Shown in pieces: positions 8,348-17,414 of a DNA stretch of 64,000 nt. This stretch comes from Sinobacterium caligoides. GTDB taxonomy: Bacteria > Pseudomonadota > Gammaproteobacteria > Pseudomonadales > Sinobacteriaceae. The position numbers and the translations under genes were made by a program. The stretch lies in contig NZ_RKHR01000004.1 of assembly GCF_003752585.1 (NCBI RefSeq), forward strand, positions 558,001 to 622,000. Reading direction: 5' to 3'. The notes below the pieces were generated by a model. That model worked only from the letters and a program-made list of their open reading frames with translations. It did not search any database and was not told the DNA's origin. Each line of letters begins with the position of its first letter. Positions within the stretch are counted from its first letter, which is position 1.

Positions 8348-8380
8348 ACCTAGACGCCTAGTCTAACGATCACCTAGACG
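8348..8380. repeat. Direct repeat ACCTAGACG x2
   Basis: ACCTAGACG occurs at 8348-8356 and 8372-8380, 24 bp apart, with an inverted partial copy (GTCTA) between them. The repeats lie 80-110 bp upstream of the -10 box of the small gene and just past the terminator of the aminotransferase operon, so they could be activator sites. Confidence 0.4.
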
Positions 8381-8397
8381 GAGTTTGGAGTTTTTCC

Positions 8398-8427
8398 TTA
8401 AGGAAAAGCCGCTCTAGAATGCGGCTT
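8398..8427 (-). terminator. Terminator of the glutarate/omega-amino acid operon
   Basis: On the minus strand AAGCCGC (8427-8421) pairs with GCGGCTT (8412-8406) and is followed by TTCCTT. It lies 15 bases after the aminotransferase stop codon. Confidence 0.65.
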
Positions 8428-8441
8428 CAAGCAGCTTTCAC

Positions 8442-9746
8442 CTACAGAGACTCATGTAAAACCTTTCGAACTTTTTTCACAATCAGGTCGATATGGGGCT
8501 CTTCTACGATTAATGGCGGCGACATGGCGATACTGTCGCCCAACCCTCGCACCATCACCCCCGACTCCCAAAGCTGCTGCATTACCTGCCCCCCTTTGGT
8601 GCCATCACCGCGCAGTTGAATAGCCCCCATTAAACCGTAATTTCTTACATCAATGACCTGCTCTATATCTGCCAGGCTGTGAAGCGCCCGCTGCCAATAC
8701 TCACCAATACCGCCAGGTTCCGAAGCTCGAGTTAGCAACCCCTCTTTCTCATAGATATCTAGAGTCGCCATACCCGCCGCACAAGCCACTGGATGGCAGG
8801 AATAGGTATAACCGTGATAAAGCTCCACTGCAGATTTAGCGCCCTGCATACAGCGCTGATAGATTTCATCATTAACAAATACCGCAGAGAGCGGTACGGA
8901 TGCATTCGTTATCCCCTTAGCCGACGTTATCATATCGGGCGTGACACCGAATTCAACTGCCGCAAAAGCACTGCCGGCCCGCCCCCAGCCAGTTATCACT
9001 TCATCGAAAATCAATAAAACGGAGTACTTATCACAAATAGCTCTTATTTTCGCTAAGTAGCCCTCCGGTGGCGGGATAACACCTCCGGCACCGACAATAG
9101 GCTCTATAATGACCGCAGCCACCGTCTCTGCGCCATGAAACTCAAGCAGCTCCTCTAGCTCATCGGCCCACTCCGCGCCGTAGCGGGGCAGCCCTTGACT
9201 AAAGGCGTTGCGTTCAATATCGAGAGTGTGCCGCAAGTGATCTACCATCAACCACTGGCCAAAGGGCTGGTGATTATTGGTGAGGCCGCTCATCGCGACA
9301 CCACCAAAATTAACACCATGATAACCTTTCTGTCTCGAGATAAAGCGTTTACGCTGGCCTTCCCCCCTCGCATTCCAGTATTGCATCGCGATTTTGAGCG
9401 CTGTATCTACCGCCTCACTGCCTGAATTGGCAAAGAACACATGATCTAACCCCGTCGGGGTGTGTTCAACCAAACGCTCGGCATAGGCAAAACCTAGGTC
9501 ATGGGCAAAGTTAAAGATCGAAGAGTAATCGAGCGTCATCAGTTGCTCGTGAACCGCATCGGCAATTTCCCGGCGGCCATGCCCTGCGTTGACGCACCAC
9601 AAACCCGCCGTAGCATCGATCACCTCCCGACCGTCATTCGTCGTCAGCATCATTCCCGACGCAGACTTAATCATCCTCGGGGCTTGTTTAAAATCTCGGT
9701 TCGCCGTAAACGGCATCCAAAAAGCGTCACTAATTGGCTGACTCAT
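8442..9746 (-). CDS. Class III omega-amino acid:pyruvate aminotransferase
   Basis: A 434-aa PLP enzyme. The N-terminus (FWMPFTANRDF, then GLWCVNAGHGRREI) matches beta-alanine:pyruvate aminotransferases. FANSGSEAVDTALK binds the cofactor phosphate, LLIFDEVITGWGR holds the conserved Asp and SAKGITN the PLP lysine. Start at ATG 9746, with GAGG upstream; six more codons are open. It is the last gene of an operon with the CoA-transferase (24 bases upstream) and glutaryl-CoA dehydrogenase. That context suggests it works on an omega-amino acid that leads to glutarate, such as 5-aminovalerate, although beta-alanine is the family's standard substrate. Confidence 0.85.
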   Translation of the reverse strand: MSQPISDAFWMPFTANRDFKQAPRMIKSASGMMLTTNDGREVIDATAGLWCVNAGHGRREIADAVHEQLMTLDYSSIFNFAHDLGFAYAERLVEHTPTGLDHVFFANSGSEAVDTALKIAMQYWNARGEGQRKRFISRQKGYHGVNFGGVAMSGLTNNHQPFGQWLMVDHLRHTLDIERNAFSQGLPRYGAEWADELEELLEFHGAETVAAVIIEPIVGAGGVIPPPEGYLAKIRAICDKYSVLLIFDEVITGWGRAGSAFAAVEFGVTPDMITSAKGITNASVPLSAVFVNDEIYQRCMQGAKSAVELYHGYTYSCHPVACAAGMATLDIYEKEGLLTRASEPGGIGEYWQRALHSLADIEQVIDVRNYGLMGAIQLRGDGTKGGQVMQQLWESGVMVRGLGDSIAMSPPLIVEEPHIDLIVKKVRKVLHESL

Positions 9747-9770
9747 ATTATTATCCTCTATCAACAGCGC

Positions 9771-10973
9771 TCAAGACTGAGTTTTATTTATTGATGATAG
9801 TGCTGACAGCACCGTATCGCTATGTTCACCTAGGCGTGGCGGTGGCCGGGAATATCGAATCGGCGTTCGAGAGAATTTAATTGGGTTGGCAACCAGTTTT
9901 AACGCGCTGCTCTCCGGGTGCTCCATCTCAACGACCATTTCCCTTGCCTTTATCTGCGGGTTTTCAAACACCTCATCAATGTTATTAATAGGGCCGGCCG
10001 GTACTTGCACCTGCTCAAATAAAGCCAACCACTCATCTCGAGGCCGCTCTAACATCGCTCGCTGTAATTTCGGAATCAAACGATCACGGTTAAGCACACG
10101 CTGAACATTACTACGATAACACTCTTCCTCAGCGAGCTCAGGCAGACCTAGTACATCGACGAAGCGAGCAAACTGCTGATCATTACCTACAGCCACAATG
10201 CAATGACCATCGGCAACGACGAAACTCTGATAAGGGACGATATTAGGGTGCGCATTACCTAAGCGCTGAGGAATTTGGCCCCCCACTAGATAGTTGCTCG
10301 CCTGGTTAGCCAGTGTCGCCACGGTGACATCAAGTAAGGCCAAGTCCACTTGCTGCCCTTGCCCCGAGTGAAGCCTTTCTGACAGTGCCGCTTGAATACC
10401 AATCGTGGCATATAAGCCAGTCATTATATCGGTCAGCGCCACACCGGCTTTCTGTGGTCCGCCGCCCACTTGTTCACCGCTAGCATCAGGCTCACCGGTC
10501 ACACTCATTAAGCCGCCCATCGCCTGAACGAGGAAGTCATAACCTGGCCGATCAGCATAGGGGCCGGTCTGCCCGAAGCCTGTTATTGAGCAATAAACAA
10601 GCCGAGGGTTTATTTTTGCAAGACTCTGATAATCTAATCCGTACTTTGCCGCACCACCCACTTTAAAATTCTCAATAAGCACATCACTGTCGGCAGCTAA
10701 CTGACGAATCTGCGCCTGTCCCTCTGGTGTCGTCATATCGATACAGACCGACTGTTTACCGCGATTGGCGCATAAATAATAGGCCGATTGCTCTGTCTCC
10801 TGCCCCGCATCATTGGCTAGATAGGGAGGTCCCCAGTGCCGGGTATCATCACCGGAAAGGGGGCGCTCGACCTTAATCACCTCGGCACCAAGGTCGGCTA
10901 AAATTTGTCCTGCCCAAGGCCCCGCCAAGACCCGGGATAAATCCAGTACCTTCACTCCACTCATTGGCATCAT
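9771..10973 (-). CDS. Class III (CaiB/BaiF) CoA-transferase, probably glutarate-specific
   Basis: A 400-aa class III CoA-transferase. It opens with VKVLDLSRVLAGPWAGQ and EVIKVERP, followed by VLIENFKVGG and GYDFLVQAMGGLMSVTG, all family signatures; the conserved catalytic Asp should be in TDIMTGLYA. The start is ATG 10973, with AAGGAGG five bases upstream (a GTG one codon earlier is too close). It sits 43 bases downstream of gcdH and has the position of the CoA-transferase that activates glutarate in pseudomonad gcd operons. The product glutaryl-CoA would be used by the neighbouring dehydrogenase. Confidence 0.85.
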   Translation of the reverse strand: MMPMSGVKVLDLSRVLAGPWAGQILADLGAEVIKVERPLSGDDTRHWGPPYLANDAGQETEQSAYYLCANRGKQSVCIDMTTPEGQAQIRQLAADSDVLIENFKVGGAAKYGLDYQSLAKINPRLVYCSITGFGQTGPYADRPGYDFLVQAMGGLMSVTGEPDASGEQVGGGPQKAGVALTDIMTGLYATIGIQAALSERLHSGQGQQVDLALLDVTVATLANQASNYLVGGQIPQRLGNAHPNIVPYQSFVVADGHCIVAVGNDQQFARFVDVLGLPELAEEECYRSNVQRVLNRDRLIPKLQRAMLERPRDEWLALFEQVQVPAGPINNIDEVFENPQIKAREMVVEMEHPESSALKLVANPIKFSRTPIRYSRPPPRLGEHSDTVLSALSSINKTQS

Positions 10974-11015
10974 CACAGCCTCCTTCTACTCATCTCGCGC
11001 CCTCAAATCAAAGCG

Positions 11016-12221
11016 CTAAAATGCGGCAATATCTGTCTGGCTACGACCAAGTATCAAGCCGTGTATGTCATGGGTGCCCTCATAAGTGTTAACCACCTCA
11101 AGGTTATTCATGTGGCGCATGACTGGGTACTCATCGGAGATACCATTCCCCCCCAGCATATCCCGTGCGACGCGCGCGATATCTAGCGACTTGCCACAAG
11201 AATTACGTTTTATCATAGAGATCAGCTCGGGGGAGATGTTGCCATTATTCATCAACTCTCCAGCACGATGACAAGACTGTAACGCAATGGCAATCTCTGT
11301 CTGCATATCAGCCAACTTCAACTGTACCAACTGTGTCGCAGCAAGCGGCCGGCCAAACTGTTGGCGGTCTAGAGTATACTGTCTCGCCGTGTGCCAGCAG
11401 TCTTCAGCTGCTCCCAGTGCTCCCCAGGCAATACCGTAGCGAGCGTTATTCAAACAGCCAAATGGCCCCTTTAGGCCAGAGACATTAGGCAGCAAGTGCT
11501 CATCCGAAACGAATACCTCGTCCAGCACAATCTCACCGGTTACCGAGGAGCGTAGCGCCTGCTTACCTAAGATTTTAGGTGTCGATAATCCCTCCATGCC
11601 ACGCTCTAGAATAAAGCCTCGTATCGCCCCGTCATCAGTCTTCGCCCACACCACCAGTACCTCGGCAATCGGGCTATTAGTAATCCACATTTTAGCGCCG
11701 CTAAGACAGTAGCCTCCCTCAACGCTGCGTGCTCGCGTTATCATGCCTCCAGGGTCAGATCCATGATCGGGCTCGGTTAAACCAAAGCAGCCAATCCACT
11801 CACCACTCGCCAACTTTGGCAGATATTTCTGGCGTTGATGCTCACTACCGTAAGCATAAATAGGGTACATCACCAATGAGGATTGCACGCTCATCATCGA
11901 ACGGTAACCGGAGTCAACACGCTCGATTTCACGGGCCGCTAAACCATAACTGATATAATCGATGCCGGGACAGCCATAGCCCTCGATAGTCGCGCCCAAC
12001 AGCCCCATCTCGCCCATCTCCCGAAACAGTACTGGGTCTGTCTGCTCATCTCGATAGGCTTGGCGAACTCTAGGGGCTAATTTATTCTGTGCGTATTGCC
12101 TGGCAGTATCACGTACCATGCGCTGCTCATCCGTCAGCTGTTGCTCGAGTAAAAAAGGATCCTGCCAATCTAACTTAGCCCATTTTCTTGCTGTTGCTGT
12201 TGCTGTTGCTGTTGTCATCAT
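11016..12221 (-). CDS. gcdH: Glutaryl-CoA dehydrogenase
   Basis: A 401-aa acyl-CoA dehydrogenase that oxidises and decarboxylates glutaryl-CoA to crotonyl-CoA, passing electrons to ETF. Family signatures are visible: [15 protein letters not shown] for the flavin and substrate site, MWITNSP, and the C-terminal [17 protein letters not shown], which carries the catalytic Glu at about residue 381. The close match to this last motif separates it from other acyl-CoA dehydrogenases. The first residues are an unusual Thr-Ala run encoded by a hexanucleotide repeat. The ATG at 12221 (or 12218) follows AAGG embedded in a perfect 40-bp inverted repeat. First gene of the operon with the CoA-transferase and aminotransferase. 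Confidence 0.93.
   Translation of the reverse strand: MMTTATATATARKWAKLDWQDPFLLEQQLTDEQRMVRDTARQYAQNKLAPRVRQAYRDEQTDPVLFREMGEMGLLGATIEGYGCPGIDYISYGLAAREIERVDSGYRSMMSVQSSLVMYPIYAYGSEHQRQKYLPKLASGEWIGCFGLTEPDHGSDPGGMITRARSVEGGYCLSGAKMWITNSPIAEVLVVWAKTDDGAIRGFILERGMEGLSTPKILGKQALRSSVTGEIVLDEVFVSDEHLLPNVSGLKGPFGCLNNARYGIAWGALGAAEDCWHTARQYTLDRQQFGRPLAATQLVQLKLADMQTEIAIALQSCHRAGELMNNGNISPELISMIKRNSCGKSLDIARVARDMLGGNGISDEYPVMRHMNNLEVVNTYEGTHDIHGLILGRSQTDIAAF
12189..12212 (-). repeat. Hexanucleotide tandem repeat inside the gcdH start
   Basis: Four perfect copies of TGCTGT on the plus strand (ACAGCA on the coding strand) encode alternating Thr-Ala at residues 4-11 of glutaryl-CoA dehydrogenase. Changes in repeat number would stay in frame. 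Confidence 0.7.
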
Positions 12222-12222
12222 T

Positions 12223-12262
12223 GCTACCTTATCGATAAGACTTATCCTATCGATAAGGTAGC
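12223..12262. promoter_or_regulatory. Perfect 15-bp inverted repeat over the gcdH ribosome binding site
   Basis: GCTACCTTATCGATA (12223-12237) and TATCGATAAGGTAGC (12248-12262) are exact reverse complements around a 10-bp centre. Each arm contains a smaller palindrome (CTTATCGATAAG at 12228-12239; TATCGATA at 12248-12255), about 18 bp centre to centre. The repeat begins one base before the ATG at 12221 and includes the AAGG of the ribosome binding site. It could be a double operator or an mRNA hairpin that hides the start. No regulator gene lies next to it. Confidence 0.65.
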
Positions 12263-12314
12263 AAACAGCCTTGGATTGATAAAATATATATTTTATTAAA
12301 AAATCATATATTTT

Positions 12315-12704
12315 TTATATACCAACTTTATCTCCACCTATTGCCTCTCCCCCTTGTCGCCGGCTCCAAACCGTTGACACCCAGCACAGTAAGCCCCCGA
12401 CACAAACACCGGCAAGATTAGCTAAAACGTCATAAGAATCAAAGCGCCGATGTGGCAACAATATCCCCTGCATATATTCCAGTAATATGGCGAGTAGCAA
12501 CCACAGCAGCCAGTAGACAAGCCTACGTCGGGCAGGAATAAGACTCCCTCCAAGTAGAGAGACTGTTGCGAATGCAATAACGTGCTGATATTTATCAAGG
12601 TGACGCAGAGAGCCTAGCAACGGTTCTGGGCTAAAAAGCCCCCAGAGCATGAGCAATAACGCAACAAAGAAAAAATAACCTCGGGAAAAACAACGTTGTA
12701 ACAC
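12315..12704 (-). CDS. VanZ-like small membrane protein
   Basis: A 129-aa protein with about four hydrophobic segments. LDKYQHVIAFATVSLLGG and HRRFDSYDVLANLAGVCVGG match the VanZ-like/teicoplanin-resistance-type family (the DxxKxxHxxxF and DxxxNxxG pattern). In Gram-negative bacteria these are small inner-membrane proteins of unknown function. The start is GTG 12704 without a clear ribosome binding site. It is an isolated gene between gcdH and pgi. Confidence 0.75.
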   Translation of the reverse strand: MLQRCFSRGYFFFVALLLMLWGLFSPEPLLGSLRHLDKYQHVIAFATVSLLGGSLIPARRRLVYWLLWLLLAILLEYMQGILLPHRRFDSYDVLANLAGVCVGGLLCWVSTVWSRRQGGEAIGGDKVGI

Positions 12705-12886
12705 AAGAAAGACCTAAGCTAGTGACTTCTTCAGGGCAATGCCGAGACAGAAAAGCACATGCTAACACTGAAAGATCCACCAACTTAATCGAATGTTGAC
12801 ACTGTGACTAAAGTTTCACCTCTGCCACAAAGCATGCGACAACTCACCGGGGACGATAAATATGCCATTATAAGTAAGAACAGTGA

Positions 12887-14407
12887 TTAAAACTCACTAT
12901 TGGCCAGGCTCTTACCGAGCTCTACTCCGTATTGATCAAAGGGGTTAATGTGCCAAATGACCGCCTGAGCATAAACCTTATGCTCATAGAGCGCGATAAG
13001 CGCCCCAAGCGCCTCCGGCGTCAGCTCCTCGAGTGTAATCAAGCTTGCCGCCTTCGAGCCCGCCACTTCCCCATACCCTTCAATATCACGCTGCTGAAAA
13101 GTTCCCACGCGCAGTGCAGTCATCTGCCCTTTCAAGTTAGCATTTAACCACTGATGATGATCATACAACTCCCGCTCTGCTTGCTCGATGCACACAAACT
13201 CAATTGGCATCTCTTGTGTACCCTGATGCAATAACTGAAAAAAGGCATGTTGACCGAGCGTGCCAACCCCACCCCAAACACTACAGGCTGTTTGATAATT
13301 CACCGGGCGACCATTGCGGTCGACTGACTTACCGTTAGACTCCATCTCCAACTGTTTCAAGTATTCACTGAAAGCCCCCAGGCGGTGGCTATAGGGCACG
13401 ACGGCTCGCGTCGTCATACCACGATAATTAATATTCCAAATATCGACAAGGGCCAATAGTACCGGCATATTTTCCGCGTGTGGCGCCTCGTAAAAGTGCT
13501 CATCCATACTGTAGGCACCCGCTAACAAGGCATCAAAAACCTCGCTTGAGGTTGCCAGCATCAACGGCAAGCCGATAGCAGACCACAATGAAAAGCGTCC
13601 ACCAACCCAGTCCCACAAAGAAAAGATATGTTCATCTACAACGCCAAAATCACGTGCTTTTTGTTTGTCCGCTGTCACCGCGACCAAATGTCTACTAAGG
13701 GTCTCCTCAGTCACTCCACCCTCGACTAGCCACGCCCTTAAGGCTGTCGCGTTCTTCATGGTTTCAAGCGTCGTAAAAGTCTTCGAGGCCACGACGACAA
13801 GCGTCCTCTCCGGGGCGAGCCCATCGGTCAAATCATAGAACTCACAGGGGTCAAGATTCGCTAAGAAGTGCAGTTTAATCGAGCCATGATGATAAGGTTT
13901 GAGTGCCTCATAACAAAGCTTAGGGCCAAGATATGAACCACCAATGCCTACCAAAACAACGTCTGCGAAACCTTCTCCACGATGATTACAATAGTCCTCA
14001 GACTGAAACTGCTGACAGAACTCTTTCATGCGAGCCTGCTCAAGCTTGGCTTGTCGGATATACTCCTGAGGAATAGGCAAAGCAGTGTCTAAGGGCGCCC
14101 GTAAGGCCATGTGAAGGGCCTCCCGCTGCTCCGTGTTATTCACTTTCTTACCAGAGAACAACGATTCGATCGCGCCGGAAAGGTCGGCTTCCGCGGCGAC
14201 TTGCTGTAATTGCTCTAATACCGACTCATCGATACATTGCCCCGAGAGATCGAGTTTTAGCTGCCTATATTGGAAAGAGAAGCGCGCCTGGCGTTGTTGG
14301 TCCTGAGCAAAGACCTCGCTCAAGTGATAACTCTTCCAACGTCTGACTTCCTGCAGCAGACCTTCATCTAAAGCACTAAAGGGGAGTCCCTGTTCCACAT
14401 TAAGCAT
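12887..14407 (-). CDS. pgi: Glucose-6-phosphate isomerase
   Basis: A 506-aa cytosolic enzyme interconverting glucose 6-phosphate and fructose 6-phosphate. Visible family blocks are VGIGGSYLGPKL and VVASKTFTTLETMKNA (phosphate binding), the WDWVGGRFSLWSAIGLP block, LEMESNGKSVDRNG (catalytic Glu) and the C-terminal NPFDQYGVELGK with the catalytic Lys. It is about 40 residues shorter than the E. coli enzyme. ATG 14407 has GAGG seven bases upstream. It lies 47 bases downstream of galU, so the two form a sugar-phosphate pair supplying UDP-glucose and envelope precursors. Confidence 0.95.
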   Translation of the reverse strand: MLNVEQGLPFSALDEGLLQEVRRWKSYHLSEVFAQDQQRQARFSFQYRQLKLDLSGQCIDESVLEQLQQVAAEADLSGAIESLFSGKKVNNTEQREALHMALRAPLDTALPIPQEYIRQAKLEQARMKEFCQQFQSEDYCNHRGEGFADVVLVGIGGSYLGPKLCYEALKPYHHGSIKLHFLANLDPCEFYDLTDGLAPERTLVVVASKTFTTLETMKNATALRAWLVEGGVTEETLSRHLVAVTADKQKARDFGVVDEHIFSLWDWVGGRFSLWSAIGLPLMLATSSEVFDALLAGAYSMDEHFYEAPHAENMPVLLALVDIWNINYRGMTTRAVVPYSHRLGAFSEYLKQLEMESNGKSVDRNGRPVNYQTACSVWGGVGTLGQHAFFQLLHQGTQEMPIEFVCIEQAERELYDHHQWLNANLKGQMTALRVGTFQQRDIEGYGEVAGSKAASLITLEELTPEALGALIALYEHKVYAQAVIWHINPFDQYGVELGKSLANSEF

Positions 14408-14454
14408 CCACAAACCTCATATACCTTATCCCCCCAAACTATAACGGCACTCGT

Positions 14455-15324
14455 TTATTGTGACAGCTCCTTCAAATAAACCTCAAGCGCGCTACCAATC
14501 TCACTATGGCGTAGCCCATACTCAATATTAGCTTTCATATGCCCTAGCTTACTGCCGCAATCGTAGCGAGTGCCATCAAACTTATAACCTAGCACATCTT
14601 GTTCATTAAGCAGTTCAGCAATCGCATCGGTTAGTTGGATTTCACCACCTGCCCCTCTAGGCGTCGATTTTAGCAACTCAAATATTCTCGGCTGCAGGAC
14701 ATATCGCCCCACGATGCTGAGGTTAGAAGGGGCATCTTTAATCGCCGGTTTCTCTATAACACCTTTCAGTTTGTAGACAGTGTCACTCTGCTGCACAGGG
14801 TCAATAACACCATACTTATTCACCCGTTCCATCGGGACTTCTTCGATAGCGACCACAGAGGCGCCAGAAGCCGCCATTTCGACCATAACGTTTAAAGCAG
14901 GCTCTTTTGGGCTATAAATCATGTCGTCTGCCAGTAAGATCGCGACAGCCTCATCACCAATAATATCCTTAGCACATAGTACTGCATGCCCCAAACCTAA
15001 GGCTTCAGGCTGACGCACATAATAACAATTCACATGCGAGGGGATAATCCCCTTAACCAACTCAAGAAGTTCCTGTTTACCTGACTCATTAAGCTTATAC
15101 TCGAGCTCAAAGTTCTTATCGAAGTGATCCTCAATTGCACGTTTCGTCGATGAAGTGACAAAGACTAAATCAGTAATACCCGCCGCCACAGCCTCTTCCA
15201 CGGCATATTGGATCAAAGGCTTATCGACCACCGCCAACATCTCCTTCGGACATGCTTTTGTTGCAGGCAGAAACCGTGTCCCCATACCCGCCACTGGAAA
15301 AATGGCTTTCTTGATAGGTTGCAT
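14455..15324 (-). CDS. galU: UTP-glucose-1-phosphate uridylyltransferase
   Basis: A 289-aa nucleotidyltransferase forming UDP-glucose from UTP and glucose 1-phosphate. VAGMGTRFLPATKACPKEML is the nucleotide-binding and metal site, EALGLGHAVLCAK and ILLADDMIY follow, and GVIEKP is the sugar site; length and order are standard. The start is ATG 15324. It is transcribed with pgi. The product supports polysaccharide and lipopolysaccharide synthesis. Confidence 0.95.
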   Translation of the reverse strand: MQPIKKAIFPVAGMGTRFLPATKACPKEMLAVVDKPLIQYAVEEAVAAGITDLVFVTSSTKRAIEDHFDKNFELEYKLNESGKQELLELVKGIIPSHVNCYYVRQPEALGLGHAVLCAKDIIGDEAVAILLADDMIYSPKEPALNVMVEMAASGASVVAIEEVPMERVNKYGVIDPVQQSDTVYKLKGVIEKPAIKDAPSNLSIVGRYVLQPRIFELLKSTPRGAGGEIQLTDAIAELLNEQDVLGYKFDGTRYDCGSKLGHMKANIEYGLRHSEIGSALEVYLKELSQ

Positions 15325-15518
15325 AAAGCGGCTCTCTTTTCATTACAGGTAATAATATAGGACAACAAACTTAGGTTAAATTAGGCTGAAATGATACAGT
15401 AATTCTCGAATAGGCCAAGTACCCTCTATTCAGTAACCCCTTAATTTGCAAGCAACAACGATAACATTGCCAATTTAAACCACTAAACGAGCTCATAGAA
15501 TACGGCCAAAGGGCTTCA

Positions 15519-16400
15519 ATGGACCTTCGAAAGCTACAGATTTTTCTTGTTGTCGCCGAGCAGCTCAGCTTTAGTGCTGCCGCCAAACAGCTGCACATGG
15601 CACAACCGGCAGTCAGTATTGCCATCAGAAAGCTAGAGGAGGAGCTTGGTACCCTTCTACTCGAGCGTGCTCATCGTGGCATCCGCCTCACAGAGGAAGG
15701 CCTTGTCACACAGGCTCGTGCTCGCGACATTCTGCAACAGGTCAAAGAGCTTAATCATTGCGTGGGAGAAATGGCTAACCTATTACGGGGGGAGGTTCGT
15801 ATCGCCTGCCCCTCTATGGTGGCTACGTACTTGCTGCCTGAACTGCTTGGTGACTTCCTGCTCACTCATACTGGCCTCACCGCCTCTGTTACTCAGAACG
15901 GCACTCAGCACATCGAACAGATGCTTCTCGATGACCAAATCGAGCTCGGCGTAGTCACCATTACAGACGGGCAAGAAGGGCTTGAAACACAACCGCTCAT
16001 TGAGCAAGAGGTACAGCTCTGCGTTGCCTTAGACCATCCGTTAGCAAAACATCAGGTCATAGAGCTCCCCCAACTGAGCAACCTCGCCATGGTCATCTAC
16101 GAATCTGACTACTATATCCGTAAGCTACTTGACGCAGCATGTGCGACCCACAAGGTCAGCCCGGATATTCGCCTACAAACTAACTTTCTCCCCCTAATCA
16201 AAGGCATGGTTAAGCGCGGTATCGGAGTAACTGTAGGGCTAAATATGATGGCAGAGCAAGAAGATAGCCTAGCTGGAATACCGTTTCAGCCCCCCATACA
16301 TATCCAAATGGCCATTGCCAAGCGTCGTGGCCGTGTCATCTCACGAGCCAACCAGGCACTGCTCGACTGGCTCGCTCACGCGCCACATGTGGCGCCATAA
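15519..16400 (+). CDS. LysR-family transcriptional regulator
   Basis: A 293-aa regulator with an N-terminal helix-turn-helix (MDLRKLQIFLVVAEQLSFSAAAKQL, then QPAVSIAIRKLEEELG) and a periplasmic-binding-like effector domain of the CysB/CynR type. AAAGGG precedes the ATG. It is divergent from galU by 194 bp, but galU is not a typical LysR target, so its regulon is unclear. Confidence 0.88.
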   Translation: MDLRKLQIFLVVAEQLSFSAAAKQLHMAQPAVSIAIRKLEEELGTLLLERAHRGIRLTEEGLVTQARARDILQQVKELNHCVGEMANLLRGEVRIACPSMVATYLLPELLGDFLLTHTGLTASVTQNGTQHIEQMLLDDQIELGVVTITDGQEGLETQPLIEQEVQLCVALDHPLAKHQVIELPQLSNLAMVIYESDYYIRKLLDAACATHKVSPDIRLQTNFLPLIKGMVKRGIGVTVGLNMMAEQEDSLAGIPFQPPIHIQMAIAKRRGRVISRANQALLDWLAHAPHVAP

Positions 16401-16494
16401 TGGTACATCGCATAATGTATGCGCACTAAGCTGTACGACTTAATGTTGAAATAGAGGGGGATATGACTATTATTGGAGCGCCTATCATCATGGA

Positions 16495-17343
16495 GTGTCG
16501 AGTCAGTATATGTCTACCCTTGCCAATTTTAGTCAGCACCTTAGCAACGTACTGCCCTCCATACAGAGTAAACACTTTGCACCCGCGCTGGCATCACTAT
16601 TGCGAAGCCTGGTAGAAGCAGACGACCTCACCTTTATTCTCTACCTCGGTCATCAAGCGCCAAAGATTGACTACTTCATGCAGCCTGATGAACGCGAGAG
16701 CAAACTCCAGTTATTTCAACAGGGAGCCTTCTTAGTCGATCCTTTTTATCTAGCGGCAACGAAAAGTGAGAAAAAAGGCTTTTTCACCCTCAAAGAGCTC
16801 GCCCCCGAAGGCTTTAAAAATAGTGAATACTATCGTAACTGGTATCGCCTTTCCGGTTTGCAAGATGAGTGCGGCTACCTCATAGACATTGCCAATGGCT
16901 TCATCAACATTTCACTGGGCCACACTGCCAATGTGGCAAAACTTAACAAGAGCCAACGGCAATCGCTGCGCGACATTGAACCAGCCATCGTCACACTTTG
17001 TCAGCAACACTACGGCAGCCCTGATAGCAACGTCGCACTCCCCTCCGCCAATAAGGCGGATGAAACACTACGATTACAACTGCAAACAGCCCTAGACAGC
17101 TTCGGCCGCACAGTCTTGACTGATCGCGAATGCCAGGTCATTAATATGCTCATGCATGGCCACTCCACCAAATCAATTGCCGAACTATTGTGCATATCAA
17201 CAGAGACCGTCAAGCTGCACCGCAAGAAAAGCTATGCCAAGCTCGACATCAACTCTCAATCTGAACTGTTTTATTTATTTATCGACTCACTCATGAGCGT
17301 CAAGGATTACAAGAGTGGTGATACCTTGAGCAACTACTTATAA
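16495..17343 (+). CDS. LuxR-family regulator (orphan)
   Basis: A 282-aa regulator. The C-terminal LuxR-type helix-turn-helix (about residues 205-265) reads LTDRECQVINMLMHGHSTKSIA then ISTETVKLHRK. The N-terminal 190 residues form a GAF-like sensor without the invariant residues of acyl-homoserine-lactone pockets that I could recognise, and no luxI-type synthase is in the window, so this is an orphan with unknown ligand. The start is uncertain: GTG 16495 gives the full frame, and ATG 16510 is an alternative with GGAG 14 bases upstream. Confidence 0.82.
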   Translation: MSSQYMSTLANFSQHLSNVLPSIQSKHFAPALASLLRSLVEADDLTFILYLGHQAPKIDYFMQPDERESKLQLFQQGAFLVDPFYLAATKSEKKGFFTLKELAPEGFKNSEYYRNWYRLSGLQDECGYLIDIANGFINISLGHTANVAKLNKSQRQSLRDIEPAIVTLCQQHYGSPDSNVALPSANKADETLRLQLQTALDSFGRTVLTDRECQVINMLMHGHSTKSIAELLCISTETVKLHRKKSYAKLDINSQSELFYLFIDSLMSVKDYKSGDTLSNYL

Positions 17344-17414
17344 GCAGAGGCACGGTATAACCCTCCAGTCCGCTCACCACAAGACTATCAGCTCTCATAC
17401 ATCTCGTTGGCTTG

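Noticed and set aside
16495-17343. Quorum-sensing system around the LuxR-type gene
   Set aside because: No luxI-type synthase is present and the N-terminal domain lacks recognisable acyl-homoserine-lactone pocket residues.
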